Source of the DNA: Cellulomonas sp. Y8
Lineage (GTDB): Bacteria; Actinomycetota; Actinomycetes; Actinomycetales; Cellulomonadaceae
NCBI RefSeq assembly: GCF_008033115.1
Contig: NZ_CP041203.1
Location: 124,001-188,000 of the forward strand
Length of the DNA: 64,000 nt
Direction of reading: 5' to 3'
Made by a program: the position numbers and the translations under genes. Under the pieces are notes generated by a model. The model searched no databases and was not told the origin of the DNA. It worked only from the letters and a program-made list of their open reading frames with translations. Within the stretch, counting starts at the first letter, position 1. Every line of letters begins with the position of its first letter. Below are positions 7,626 to 15,040 of the stretch, one piece after another.

Positions 7626-8852
7626 TCACTCGATCAAGTTGAAGACATTGAAGATCGGCAGGTAGAGCGCGACGATCATGCCGCCGACGACCACGCCGAG
7701 GAACGCGATCATGAGGGGCTCGATGAGGCTCGTGAGCTGCTCGGTGGTCGACTCGACCTCCTGGTCGTAGAACTCCGCGACCTTCTCGAGCATCGTCTCC
7801 ATCGCGCCCGAGTCCTCGCCCACGGCGAGCATCTGCACGACCATCGGCGGGAAGACCGGGTGCTGCCCGAGCGGGCCGGACAGCGTCTCACCTCGGCGGA
7901 CGGCTTCCTGGACGTCGGCGACGGCGCGTTCGATCGCCCAGTTGCCGGAGGTCTGCCCGACGATCTCGAGGGCCTGCAGCAGCGGCACGCCGGCGCCCAT
8001 CATGGTCCCGAAGTTCCGGGCGAACCGGGCGACCGCGATCTTCCGCATCAGCTGCCCGAAGACGGGCATCTTGAGCTTGATCGGATCGACCTTCTCGCGG
8101 ATGGCGGGGTCGTTCTTGTGCTTCCGCCACCACCCGATCGCGACCACGATCACGGCGACCAGCGGGACCGTCGCCCACTTCATGACATTCGAGATATACA
8201 CCAGGATCAATGTCGGGACGGGCAGCGTCCCGCCGAGGTCGGCGTACATGTCCCGGAATACCGGGACGATGAAGATGAGCATCGCGGCGACCGCGACGAT
8301 CGCCATGATGAACACCATGACGGGATAGGTCATCGCCGACTTGATCTTGGACCGGAGCTTGACCTCGGCCTCGTAGTTCTCGGCCACCGACACGAGCGAC
8401 TTCTCCAGGAAGCCGCCGACCTCGCCCGCGCGGATGATGTTGATCATCAGCGGCGGGAAGGCGTCCTTGTGCTTGGACAGCGCGGAGGACAGCGACTGCC
8501 CGACCTCGACGTCGCTCCGCACCGAGCCGAGGACCTTCGCGAGCGGCTTGCTCTCGGTCTGGTCGGCGAGGATCGACAGCGTCCGGATCAGGGACAGGCC
8601 GGCCGAGATCATCGTCGCCATCTGGCGCGACATGACGGCGAGGTCCTTGAGCGTGATCTTCTCGCCGAAGCCGGGGATGGTGATCTCGCGCTGCAGGCCG
8701 GTGGTCTGCACCTCGGTGATCGAGGTGGGCGCGAGCCCCATGGTGCGCAGCCGGTTCGCGACCGCGGCCTGGTTGGCCGCCTCGATCCGGCCCTTGACGA
8801 CCTTGCCCTCGCGGTCGCGGACCGCGTACTCGTAGACCTTGGCGTCCGCCAT
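7626..8852 (-). CDS. pilC: PilC/GspF-family pilus platform protein
   Basis: Inner-membrane platform protein that transmits the motion of PilB and PilT to the growing or shrinking pilus. Its 408 residues contain two repeated T2SSF domains, each with a cytoplasmic four-helix bundle followed by membrane helices. Recognisable pieces are MSRQMATMISAGLSL near residue 70, FARNFGTMMGAGVPLLQAL near 275, and the C-terminal LIEPLMIAFLGVVVGGMIVALYLP helix. The start MADAKVYEYAVRD at 8852 overlaps the pilT stop by four bases, so it is coupled to pilT. Length and motif order are standard. Confidence 0.95.
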   Translation of the reverse strand: MADAKVYEYAVRDREGKVVKGRIEAANQAAVANRLRTMGLAPTSITEVQTTGLQREITIPGFGEKITLKDLAVMSRQMATMISAGLSLIRTLSILADQTESKPLAKVLGSVRSDVEVGQSLSSALSKHKDAFPPLMINIIRAGEVGGFLEKSLVSVAENYEAEVKLRSKIKSAMTYPVMVFIMAIVAVAAMLIFIVPVFRDMYADLGGTLPVPTLILVYISNVMKWATVPLVAVIVVAIGWWRKHKNDPAIREKVDPIKLKMPVFGQLMRKIAVARFARNFGTMMGAGVPLLQALEIVGQTSGNWAIERAVADVQEAVRRGETLSGPLGQHPVFPPMVVQMLAVGEDSGAMETMLEKVAEFYDQEVESTTEQLTSLIEPLMIAFLGVVVGGMIVALYLPIFNVFNLIE

Positions 8853-10405
8853 CAGTGGGTGCTCCCGGGCTGCGCGTAGGGGGCCGGCGGCGCGACCGGC
8901 GGGTAGGACGACGACTCGTACAGCGCGTTCTGCGCCGGCGCGCCGCCCTGCGCCATCGGGGCGGCAGCGCCGAAGCGCCCGGTGAGGCGGTTGAAGTCCT
9001 CGGCGTGGTGGCACTTCTCGAGGCCGGTCTCGTACGAGATGCGCCCGGCCTTGACCAGGTCCGCGAGGTGCTGGTCCATCGTGTGCATGCCCTGCTGCGA
9101 GCCCGCCTGCATCGCCGAGTAGATCTGGTGCGTCTTGCCCTCGCGGATGAGGTTCCGGACGGCCGGGGTCGCGACCAGCACCTCGGTCGCCACGGTCCGG
9201 CCGGTGCCGTCGGCGCGCTTGCACAGCGCCTGGCAGACCACGCCCTGGATCGCGCCGGCGAGCTGGGTGCGGACCTGGGCCTGCTGGTGCGACGGGAAGA
9301 CGTCGATGATGCGGTCGATCGTCTGGGCGGCGTCCTGCGTGTGCAGGGTGGCGAAGACGAGGTGGCCGGTCTCGGCCGCGGTCAGCGCGACGGAGATCGT
9401 CTCGAGGTCGCGCATCTCGCCGACGAGGATGATGTCGGGGTCCTGACGCAGCACGTGCTTGAGCGCGTTCGCGAACGAGTGGGTGTCCTCCCCCACCTCG
9501 CGCTGGTTGATGAGCGCCTTCTTGTGCCGGTGCAGGAACTCGATCGGGTCCTCGACCGTCATGATGTGGTCGGGCCGGGTGCGGTTGGCCAGGTCGATGA
9601 TCGACGCGAGCGTCGTCGACTTGCCCGAACCGGTCGGCCCGGTGACCAGCACCAGCCCGCGCGGCAGGCCTGCGAAGTTCGCCACGACCGGCGGCACGCC
9701 GAGCTGCTCGAGCGGCTTGATCTCGTAGGGGATCACGCGGAACGCCGCACCGATCGACTCACGCTGCTGGTACAGGTTCAGGCGGAACCGCGCGAGCCCT
9801 CGCACCGAGTAGGAGAGGTCCAGCTCGAGGTTGGCCTCGAACTTCTCCCGCTGCTTCTGGGTGAGGACCGCGTAGAGCGCGCGGCGCAGCCCCTCGCCCT
9901 CGAGCGCGGGGAAGCCTTCGAGCGGGCGGAGCGAGCCGGAGATGCGGACCGTCGGCGGAGCGCCGATGGTCAGGTGCAGGTCCGAGGCGCCGATCTGGAC
10001 CATCGCGGCGAGCGCCTCGTCGAGGTCGAGGTCGCCCTCTTGCCGCTGCAGTCCCATGCCGGGGCGCGCCGTGCCGGCACGCATCGCCGCTCGGGTGCCG
10101 GCGGGGGCGGCTGCGCGCGCGGGGCCGCCGGGCTGCCCGGGGATCGCCGGCGGAGCGGCGGGCGGCGCTGCCGGGGCGGGGGGCGCAGCAGCTGCGGGGG
10201 GCGCGGCGTAGGTCGCCGCACCTGCCCCGTGCGCCGTGGCCGGGTAGCCCGGCACGGGGGGCGCCGGCGGGGACAGGACGGGGGCCCCGGCCGGCGGCGC
10301 GGCCTGCGTCGGCACGGACGCACCGACCGGCGGCGTGAGCGGCGGGACGTACGGCGGGAGGCCCGTCACGGGCACCGTTCCATCGCCGGGGTAGGGCTCG
10401 GTCAC
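8852..10405 (-). CDS. pilT: PilT retraction ATPase with long Pro/Ala-rich N terminus
   Basis: Hexameric ATPase that powers pilus retraction and twitching. The 517-residue product has a core from about residue 135, starting DLDLDEALAAMVQIGASDLHLTIGAPP as PilT does. It contains the Walker A box GPTGSGKST, the Asp box, the Walker B region DIILVGEMRDLET and the His box TGHLVFATLHT. The GTG at 10405 follows GGAGAGG at good spacing. Ahead of the core lie about 130 residues rich in Pro and Ala that typical PilT lacks; they are probably disordered. A motility-type promoter motif lies at 10460-10488. Confidence 0.94.
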   Translation of the reverse strand: MTEPYPGDGTVPVTGLPPYVPPLTPPVGASVPTQAAPPAGAPVLSPPAPPVPGYPATAHGAGAATYAAPPAAAAPPAPAAPPAAPPAIPGQPGGPARAAAPAGTRAAMRAGTARPGMGLQRQEGDLDLDEALAAMVQIGASDLHLTIGAPPTVRISGSLRPLEGFPALEGEGLRRALYAVLTQKQREKFEANLELDLSYSVRGLARFRLNLYQQRESIGAAFRVIPYEIKPLEQLGVPPVVANFAGLPRGLVLVTGPTGSGKSTTLASIIDLANRTRPDHIMTVEDPIEFLHRHKKALINQREVGEDTHSFANALKHVLRQDPDIILVGEMRDLETISVALTAAETGHLVFATLHTQDAAQTIDRIIDVFPSHQQAQVRTQLAGAIQGVVCQALCKRADGTGRTVATEVLVATPAVRNLIREGKTHQIYSAMQAGSQQGMHTMDQHLADLVKAGRISYETGLEKCHHAEDFNRLTGRFGAAAPMAQGGAPAQNALYESSSYPPVAPPAPYAQPGSTH

Positions 10406-10459
10406 CGTGGCACCTCTCCGATCGTGTCGCGGCGCACGTCGGCGCCGCCCTGCCCGGTC

Positions 10460-10488
10460 CCATCGGCCGGGGCGAGCGGTTTCTTGAG
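10460..10488 (-). promoter_or_regulatory. FliA/WhiG-type promoter motif before pilT
   Basis: Minus strand reads CTCAAG (10488-10483), 15 bases, then GCCGATGG (10467-10460), in the 106-base gap between pilB and pilT. A transcript would start about 50 bases before the pilT GTG. This is the best match to the motility sigma consensus in the window. Confidence 0.68.
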
Positions 10489-10511
10489 CGGTCGCCCCGC
10501 GGACCACCCGG

Positions 10512-12191
10512 TCACGCGACGACCCGCAGGATCTCCTCCACCGACGTCTGCCCCAGCGCGACCTTCTGCCAGCCGTCGTCGCGGAGCGTGATCATGCCCT
10601 GCTGCCGCGCGGTGGCGCCGATCTCGGCGGCCGACGCCCGCGCCACGGCCAGACGCTCGATGTCCTCGGTCACCCGCATGACCTCGTGCAGCGCGACGCG
10701 CCCCCGGTACCCGGTGCGGGAGCACGCCACGCAGCCGACGGGCCGGAACAGCTCGGGCAGCGGCTCCCCCGGCACCCACGGGAACCGCGCCCCGATGAGC
10801 TCGGTCTCGGTCGGGACGTACGGCTCGCAGCACTTGGCGCACAGCCGCCGGGCGAGCCGCTGGGCCACCACCGCGTCGAGCGCGGAGCCGACGAGGAACG
10901 GCTCGATGCCCATCTCGGTGAGGCGGGTGATCGCGGACGGCGCGTCGTTGGTGTGCAGGGTCGAGAGCACGAGGTGGCCGGTGAGGGCCGCCTCGATGGC
11001 GATCTGCGCGGTCTCGTGGTCGCGGATCTCACCGAGCAGGACGACGTCGGGGTCGGACCGCAGGATGGAGCGCAGCGCGCCCGCGAACGTCAGGCCGGCC
11101 TTGGGGTTCACCTGGACCTGGTTGATGCCGGCGAGGCGGTACTCGACCGGGTCCTCGACGGTGATGACGTTGATCTCGGGCTTGGAGACCGCGTTCAGCG
11201 TCGCGTACAGGGTGGTCGACTTGCCGGAACCCGTCGGTCCGGTGACGAGGATCATCCCGTACGGCTTGGTGTACGCGTCCTTGTACGACTCGTAGTTGTG
11301 CTCGAGGAACGCGAGGTCGCGGAGGTCGAGCGAGGCGGTCGAGTTGTCGAGGATCCGCATGACGATCTTCTCGCCCCACACCGTCGGCAGGGTGGCGACG
11401 CGGAGGTCGATCTTGCGGCCGTTGTGGGTGACGGACATGCGGCCGTCCTGGGGCTTGCGGCGCTCCGCGATGTCGATGTCCGACATGATCTTGACGCGCG
11501 AGATGACGCCGCCCTGGATCTGCTTGGGCGAACGCTGCATCTCGTGCAGCACGCCGTCGATCCGGTACCGCACGCGCAGGTCGTGCTCGGTGGGCTCGAT
11601 GTGGATGTCGGACGCCCGGTCGGAGATCGCCTGGGTCACCAGCAGGTTCACGTACCGGACGATCGGGGCGTCGTCCTCGACGGCGTTGCCGATGTTCGAC
11701 AGGTCGACCTGCGCCTGCTGGGACTGGTGCTCCTCCTCGAACGCGGTGGACAGGTCCTCCATCTCGCCGTCGGCGCGGCAGAACCGCTCGATCGCGCGGC
11801 TGAGGTTCTCGTAGGTCGCCACGATCGGCAGGACCGCCATGCCGGACACGGTGCGCACGTCGTCGACGGCGACCACGTTGCCGGGGTCGGCGGTGGCGAG
11901 CACGAGCGCGCCGTCCTGGAAGCCGACGGGGAGCACGGTGTACCGCCGGCACAGGGCGGCGGGCACCATCGAGACCGCGGACCGGTCCACCTGATACTCG
12001 TCGAGGTCGACGAACGCCATCCCGACCTGCCGCGCCAGCGCGGCCACGAGCTGCCCCTCGGTGAGGACCCCGATCTCGACCAGCGTGCGGCCGAGGGACT
12101 GCCCCCGGGCCATCTGCTCGTCCAGCGCGGCCATGAGCTGCGCCTCGCTGACCAGGCCCTCGTCCAGCAGGATCTCGCCGAGCTGCTTCAC
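10512..12191 (-). CDS. pilB: PilB/GspE-family pilus extension ATPase
   Basis: Hexameric ATPase that drives pilus assembly. The 559-residue product begins with an MshEN/GspE N-terminal domain (LGEILLDEGLVSEAQL repeated as LGRTLVEIGVLTEGQL). Such domains bind c-di-GMP in some homologues. The motor core holds Walker A GPTGSGKST, the Asp box, DPDVVLLGEIRDHET and the His-box region TGHLVLSTLHTNDAPS. The tetracysteine zinc motif is present as CAKC and CVAC pairs in the C-terminal third. The GTG start at 12191 has AAAGGG upstream. It is the first gene of the pilus cluster in reading direction and follows aroE. Confidence 0.95.
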   Translation of the reverse strand: MKQLGEILLDEGLVSEAQLMAALDEQMARGQSLGRTLVEIGVLTEGQLVAALARQVGMAFVDLDEYQVDRSAVSMVPAALCRRYTVLPVGFQDGALVLATADPGNVVAVDDVRTVSGMAVLPIVATYENLSRAIERFCRADGEMEDLSTAFEEEHQSQQAQVDLSNIGNAVEDDAPIVRYVNLLVTQAISDRASDIHIEPTEHDLRVRYRIDGVLHEMQRSPKQIQGGVISRVKIMSDIDIAERRKPQDGRMSVTHNGRKIDLRVATLPTVWGEKIVMRILDNSTASLDLRDLAFLEHNYESYKDAYTKPYGMILVTGPTGSGKSTTLYATLNAVSKPEINVITVEDPVEYRLAGINQVQVNPKAGLTFAGALRSILRSDPDVVLLGEIRDHETAQIAIEAALTGHLVLSTLHTNDAPSAITRLTEMGIEPFLVGSALDAVVAQRLARRLCAKCCEPYVPTETELIGARFPWVPGEPLPELFRPVGCVACSRTGYRGRVALHEVMRVTEDIERLAVARASAAEIGATARQQGMITLRDDGWQKVALGQTSVEEILRVVA

Positions 12192-12240
12192 CCCGTTGCC
12201 CTTTCGTCCGGGGCAGGCAGGTGCACCGGCCCCGTAGGAC

Positions 12241-12269
12241 CCATCGGCACGCCGGTGCGGGGAGATGAG
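12241..12269 (-). promoter_or_regulatory. FliA/WhiG-type promoter motif before pilB
   Basis: Minus strand reads CTCATC (12269-12264), 15 bases, then GCCGATGG (12248-12241), about 50 bases before the pilB start. The -35 shares the CTCA core with the other three copies. It would start the pilus cluster independently of aroE. Confidence 0.62.
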
Positions 12270-12325
12270 GACCCGAGGGCGTCCGGACCGGGCGGGTACC
12301 GTCCCGGGCCGGGTGAATCAGCCGG

Positions 12326-13264
12326 TCAGGCGGTCGCGCCGGGCACGACCGGCGCGCCCGGAGCCTCCGGGGACCCGGGCACCACGCCCAGCGCCGACCC
12401 GAGCGCCTCGTCCATCGCGGCGAGCGGCCCGGGCCGCCCGGTCATGAGCCGCACCTGCTCGGCGGCCTGGTGCAGCAGCATCCGCTCCCCCGGCACGGCG
12501 ACGCCGCCGGCGGCGAGCCAGGCGGCGTGCAGCGCGGTGGGCCGCGGGTCGTAGGCGACGTCGAGCAGCACGGCGCCCGGCCGCAGCGCGGGTCCCTCGC
12601 GCAGCGCCGCCGCCAGGTCGTCCGCGGCGCGCGGCGGCAGCGTCGAGACGACGAGGTCGGCCCCGGCCAGCGCAGCGGGCGCGCCGTCGAGCGTCCGGAA
12701 CGCCGGCTCGACGCCCATGCGGTGCGCGGCGCGGGCGAGCGCGCCCGTGCGGCCCAGCGACCGCGCGAGCACGACCGGCGTGGTGCAGCCGAGCTCGGCG
12801 AGGGCGGCGAGGGCGGACGCCGCGGTGGCGCCCGCACCGAGGACGACGGCGGTGCGGGCCGGGGCGCTCTCCCCCGGCGACGCCGCGTCCGCCGCGCCCA
12901 GCCCCTCCGACAGCGCCGCGACGATCCCGTGCACGTCGGTGTTGGCGCCGGTGAGCACCGGCCGCCCCGACCCGCCCGCCTGCACCAGCACGGTGTTCAC
13001 CGCTCCGACGACCGCCGCCAGCGGCTCGACGTGGTCGAGCAGCGGCAGCACGGTCTGCTTGAGCGGCATGGTCAGGCTGAGCCCGGCCCAGCCGGCGTCG
13101 AGGTCGCCGACGAACGCCGGCAGCTGCTCCTCGGTCACGTCGACCGCGTCGTAGGCCCAGCCGTCGAGCCCGAGGGCCCGGTAGGCGGCCCGGTGCAGGA
13201 CCGGGGACAGCGAGTGCGCGATCGGGTGGCCGAGCACCGCGGCGCGGCGCGCGGCACCGGTCAC
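12326..13264 (-). CDS. aroE: Shikimate dehydrogenase
   Basis: NADPH-dependent reduction of 3-dehydroshikimate to shikimate. The 312-residue product opens with GHPIAHSLSPVLHRAAY, the shikimate-binding region, followed by TMPLKQTVLPLLD with the catalytic Lys, GAVNTVLV, and a Rossmann glycine motif VLGAGATAASALAAL. The GTG at 13264 overlaps the mltG stop (GTGA), so translation is coupled; the longer upstream frame is spurious. The C terminus adds some 20 Pro/Gly/Ala-rich residues. The order ruvX-mltG-aroE is typical of actinobacteria. Confidence 0.93.
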   Translation of the reverse strand: MTGAARRAAVLGHPIAHSLSPVLHRAAYRALGLDGWAYDAVDVTEEQLPAFVGDLDAGWAGLSLTMPLKQTVLPLLDHVEPLAAVVGAVNTVLVQAGGSGRPVLTGANTDVHGIVAALSEGLGAADAASPGESAPARTAVVLGAGATAASALAALAELGCTTPVVLARSLGRTGALARAAHRMGVEPAFRTLDGAPAALAGADLVVSTLPPRAADDLAAALREGPALRPGAVLLDVAYDPRPTALHAAWLAAGGVAVPGERMLLHQAAEQVRLMTGRPGPLAAMDEALGSALGVVPGSPEAPGAPVVPGATA

Positions 13265-14418
13265 AGGTTCGCCGCCTCCCACTCGCGCAGCTCCGCGACG
13301 TACGTCTGGTGCTCGTCGTAGGTCTCGGCGAACTTGGTCTCGCCGGTCTCCGGGTTGACGGTGACCCAGAACAGCCACGGGCCGTCCGCCGGGTTGATGA
13401 CGGCGTCGATCGACGCCTCGCCCGGGTTGGCGATCGGCGTGGGCGGCAGCCCGACCGAGGTGTACGAGTTGTAGGGGTTGGACGCGTCGTCGAGCTCCGC
13501 GCGCGTCGGGGAACGCCCGGTCACGCCGATGCCGTAGAGGACGGTCGCGTCGACCTGGAGCTGCATGTCGCGCTCGAGGCGGTTCTCGATCGCGCGGGCG
13601 ATCTTCGGCCGGTCCTCGTCGAGCTTGCCCTCGCGCTCGACGATCGACGCCTTGTTGAGCACCGTCTCCCACTGGTCCTGCGCCACGCCCTTGCTCGTGA
13701 GCAGCGCCGTGGTCCGCGCGACCATCTGGGACAGCACGCTGGCGGCGCTCGACCCGGGCTCGACCTCGTAGGTCATCGGGAACAGCCAGCCCTCGACGTT
13801 GCCGCCCGCCTCGGCGGGCAGCCCGATGGCGGCGGGGTCTGCAGCGGCCGCCTCGAGGTCCTCGACGGTGATGCCGGTGACCTCGTAGACGCGCTGGTAG
13901 ATCTGCTTCGCCGTGTAGCCCTCGGGGATCGTCACGCGGTTCGACACGCGGTTGGCGGGGTCGAGCAGCGCGGCGACGGCGTCGCTGGCCTTCATCTCGA
14001 GCTGCAGGCCGTACGTGCCGGGCTGGATGCCGACCGCGGCGGGGTTGGCGGCGTAGGCGCTCGTGAAGGCGCTCACCGTGGCGACCACGCCCGCGTCGTG
14101 CAGCGTCTGCCCGATGGCGCCGCCGGTGTCACCGGACGCGACGGTCACCTGGACCTCGCCGCTGCCGGGGCCCGGGTAGTCCTGCACGGTCTCGTCGGCG
14201 CTGCCGCCGCCGGAGAACAGGTCGCCGAACACGCTCCACACGACGAAGCCGGCGCCGCCGACGAGGACCAGCGCGAGCAGGAGCACGACGACGCTGCGGC
14301 GCCGCCGGTGCTTCTTCTGCTTCGCGCGCTGCTCCTGCGAGTCGCGGCGCGAGCGGCGCGAGGGCGGGGGTGCCTCGTGGTGCTCCTGCTGCGGAGCACC
14401 GAGGAACAGGTCGCTCAC
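13261..14418 (-). CDS. mltG: Endolytic transglycosylase MltG (YceG-like)
   Basis: Membrane-anchored lytic transglycosylase that cuts nascent peptidoglycan and sets glycan chain length. The 385 residues comprise a basic cytoplasmic tail (KQKKHRRRR), one membrane helix at about 48-70, a LysM-like region, and the YceG domain with the catalytic-Glu motif ASIVEREGK and downstream VDATVLYG and NPYNSY segments. The GTG at 14418 overlaps the ruvX stop. It belongs to the alaS-ruvX-mltG-aroE run. Confidence 0.93.
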   Translation of the reverse strand: MSDLFLGAPQQEHHEAPPPSRRSRRDSQEQRAKQKKHRRRRSVVVLLLALVLVGGAGFVVWSVFGDLFSGGGSADETVQDYPGPGSGEVQVTVASGDTGGAIGQTLHDAGVVATVSAFTSAYAANPAAVGIQPGTYGLQLEMKASDAVAALLDPANRVSNRVTIPEGYTAKQIYQRVYEVTGITVEDLEAAAADPAAIGLPAEAGGNVEGWLFPMTYEVEPGSSAASVLSQMVARTTALLTSKGVAQDQWETVLNKASIVEREGKLDEDRPKIARAIENRLERDMQLQVDATVLYGIGVTGRSPTRAELDDASNPYNSYTSVGLPPTPIANPGEASIDAVINPADGPWLFWVTVNPETGETKFAETYDEHQTYVAELREWEAANL

Positions 14419-15035
14419 TCGGTCGTCCCTTCGGTGTGTCCTGCTCGTCCAGCGTCCTGCTGACCCCCCGGGCGCTCCTCGGCGGGAGGCTCCGGGCGGG
14501 TCGCCGTGACCCGCTCGCCGGGCCGGCGGCCCGAGGAGCGCTCCGCGTCGAGCGCGGTCTGCAGGATCACCACCGCGGCCGCCTGGTCGACGACCGCCCG
14601 GTGACGACGCCCGGACCGGCCGGACGCGTGCAGCGCCTGATGGGCGGACACCGTGCTCATCCGCTCGTCGACCAACCGCACCGGAACCGGTGCGACGGCC
14701 TGCGCCAGCGCACCAGCGTACGCGCGTGCGGCCTGTGCTGCCGAGCCCTCGGTCCCGGAGAGGTGCTTCGGGAGTCCGACGTACACCGCCGCGGCGAACC
14801 GCTCGGCCACCTCGGCGACGATCGTGGCGACGTCCGACGGCAGCGCGCCCGGGGCCGGAGGGCGGGGGTCGCGGGGCAGCGTGTCGACCGGCGTGGCCAC
14901 GAGGCCGTCCGGGTCGCTGGCCGCGAGGCCGACCCGGACGGAGCCGACGTCCACGGCGAGCCGGGCCCCGCGCACGACGGCGTCGGGGTCCGGCGCGCCG
15001 GGCGCGTCGGCCTCGTCCGGGGTGGCGCCGGCCAC
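14415..15035 (-). CDS. ruvX: RuvX/YqgF, putative Holliday junction resolvase
   Basis: RNase H-fold protein of the YqgF family, implicated in Holliday junction resolution or pre-16S rRNA processing. Its 206 residues include the N-terminal RLAVDVGSVRVGLAASDPDG, YVGLPKHLSGTEG and VDERMSTVSAHQAL, which carry the catalytic acidic residues. It is longer than usual (about 150) because of short N- and C-terminal extensions rich in Pro, Glu and Gly. The start is taken as the GTG at 15035, six bases after the alaS stop; a GTG about 18 codons later is also possible. Confidence 0.9.
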   Translation of the reverse strand: MAGATPDEADAPGAPDPDAVVRGARLAVDVGSVRVGLAASDPDGLVATPVDTLPRDPRPPAPGALPSDVATIVAEVAERFAAAVYVGLPKHLSGTEGSAAQAARAYAGALAQAVAPVPVRLVDERMSTVSAHQALHASGRSGRRHRAVVDQAAAVVILQTALDAERSSGRRPGERVTATRPEPPAEERPGGQQDAGRAGHTEGTTE

Positions 15036-15040
15036 CGGGC

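Noticed and set aside
12192..12325. Possible c-di-GMP riboswitch before pilB
   Set aside because: PilB/T4P genes are sometimes under GEMM riboswitches, but the conserved core with its GNRA tetraloop and receptor could not be found; the GC hairpins here are explained by promoter and composition.
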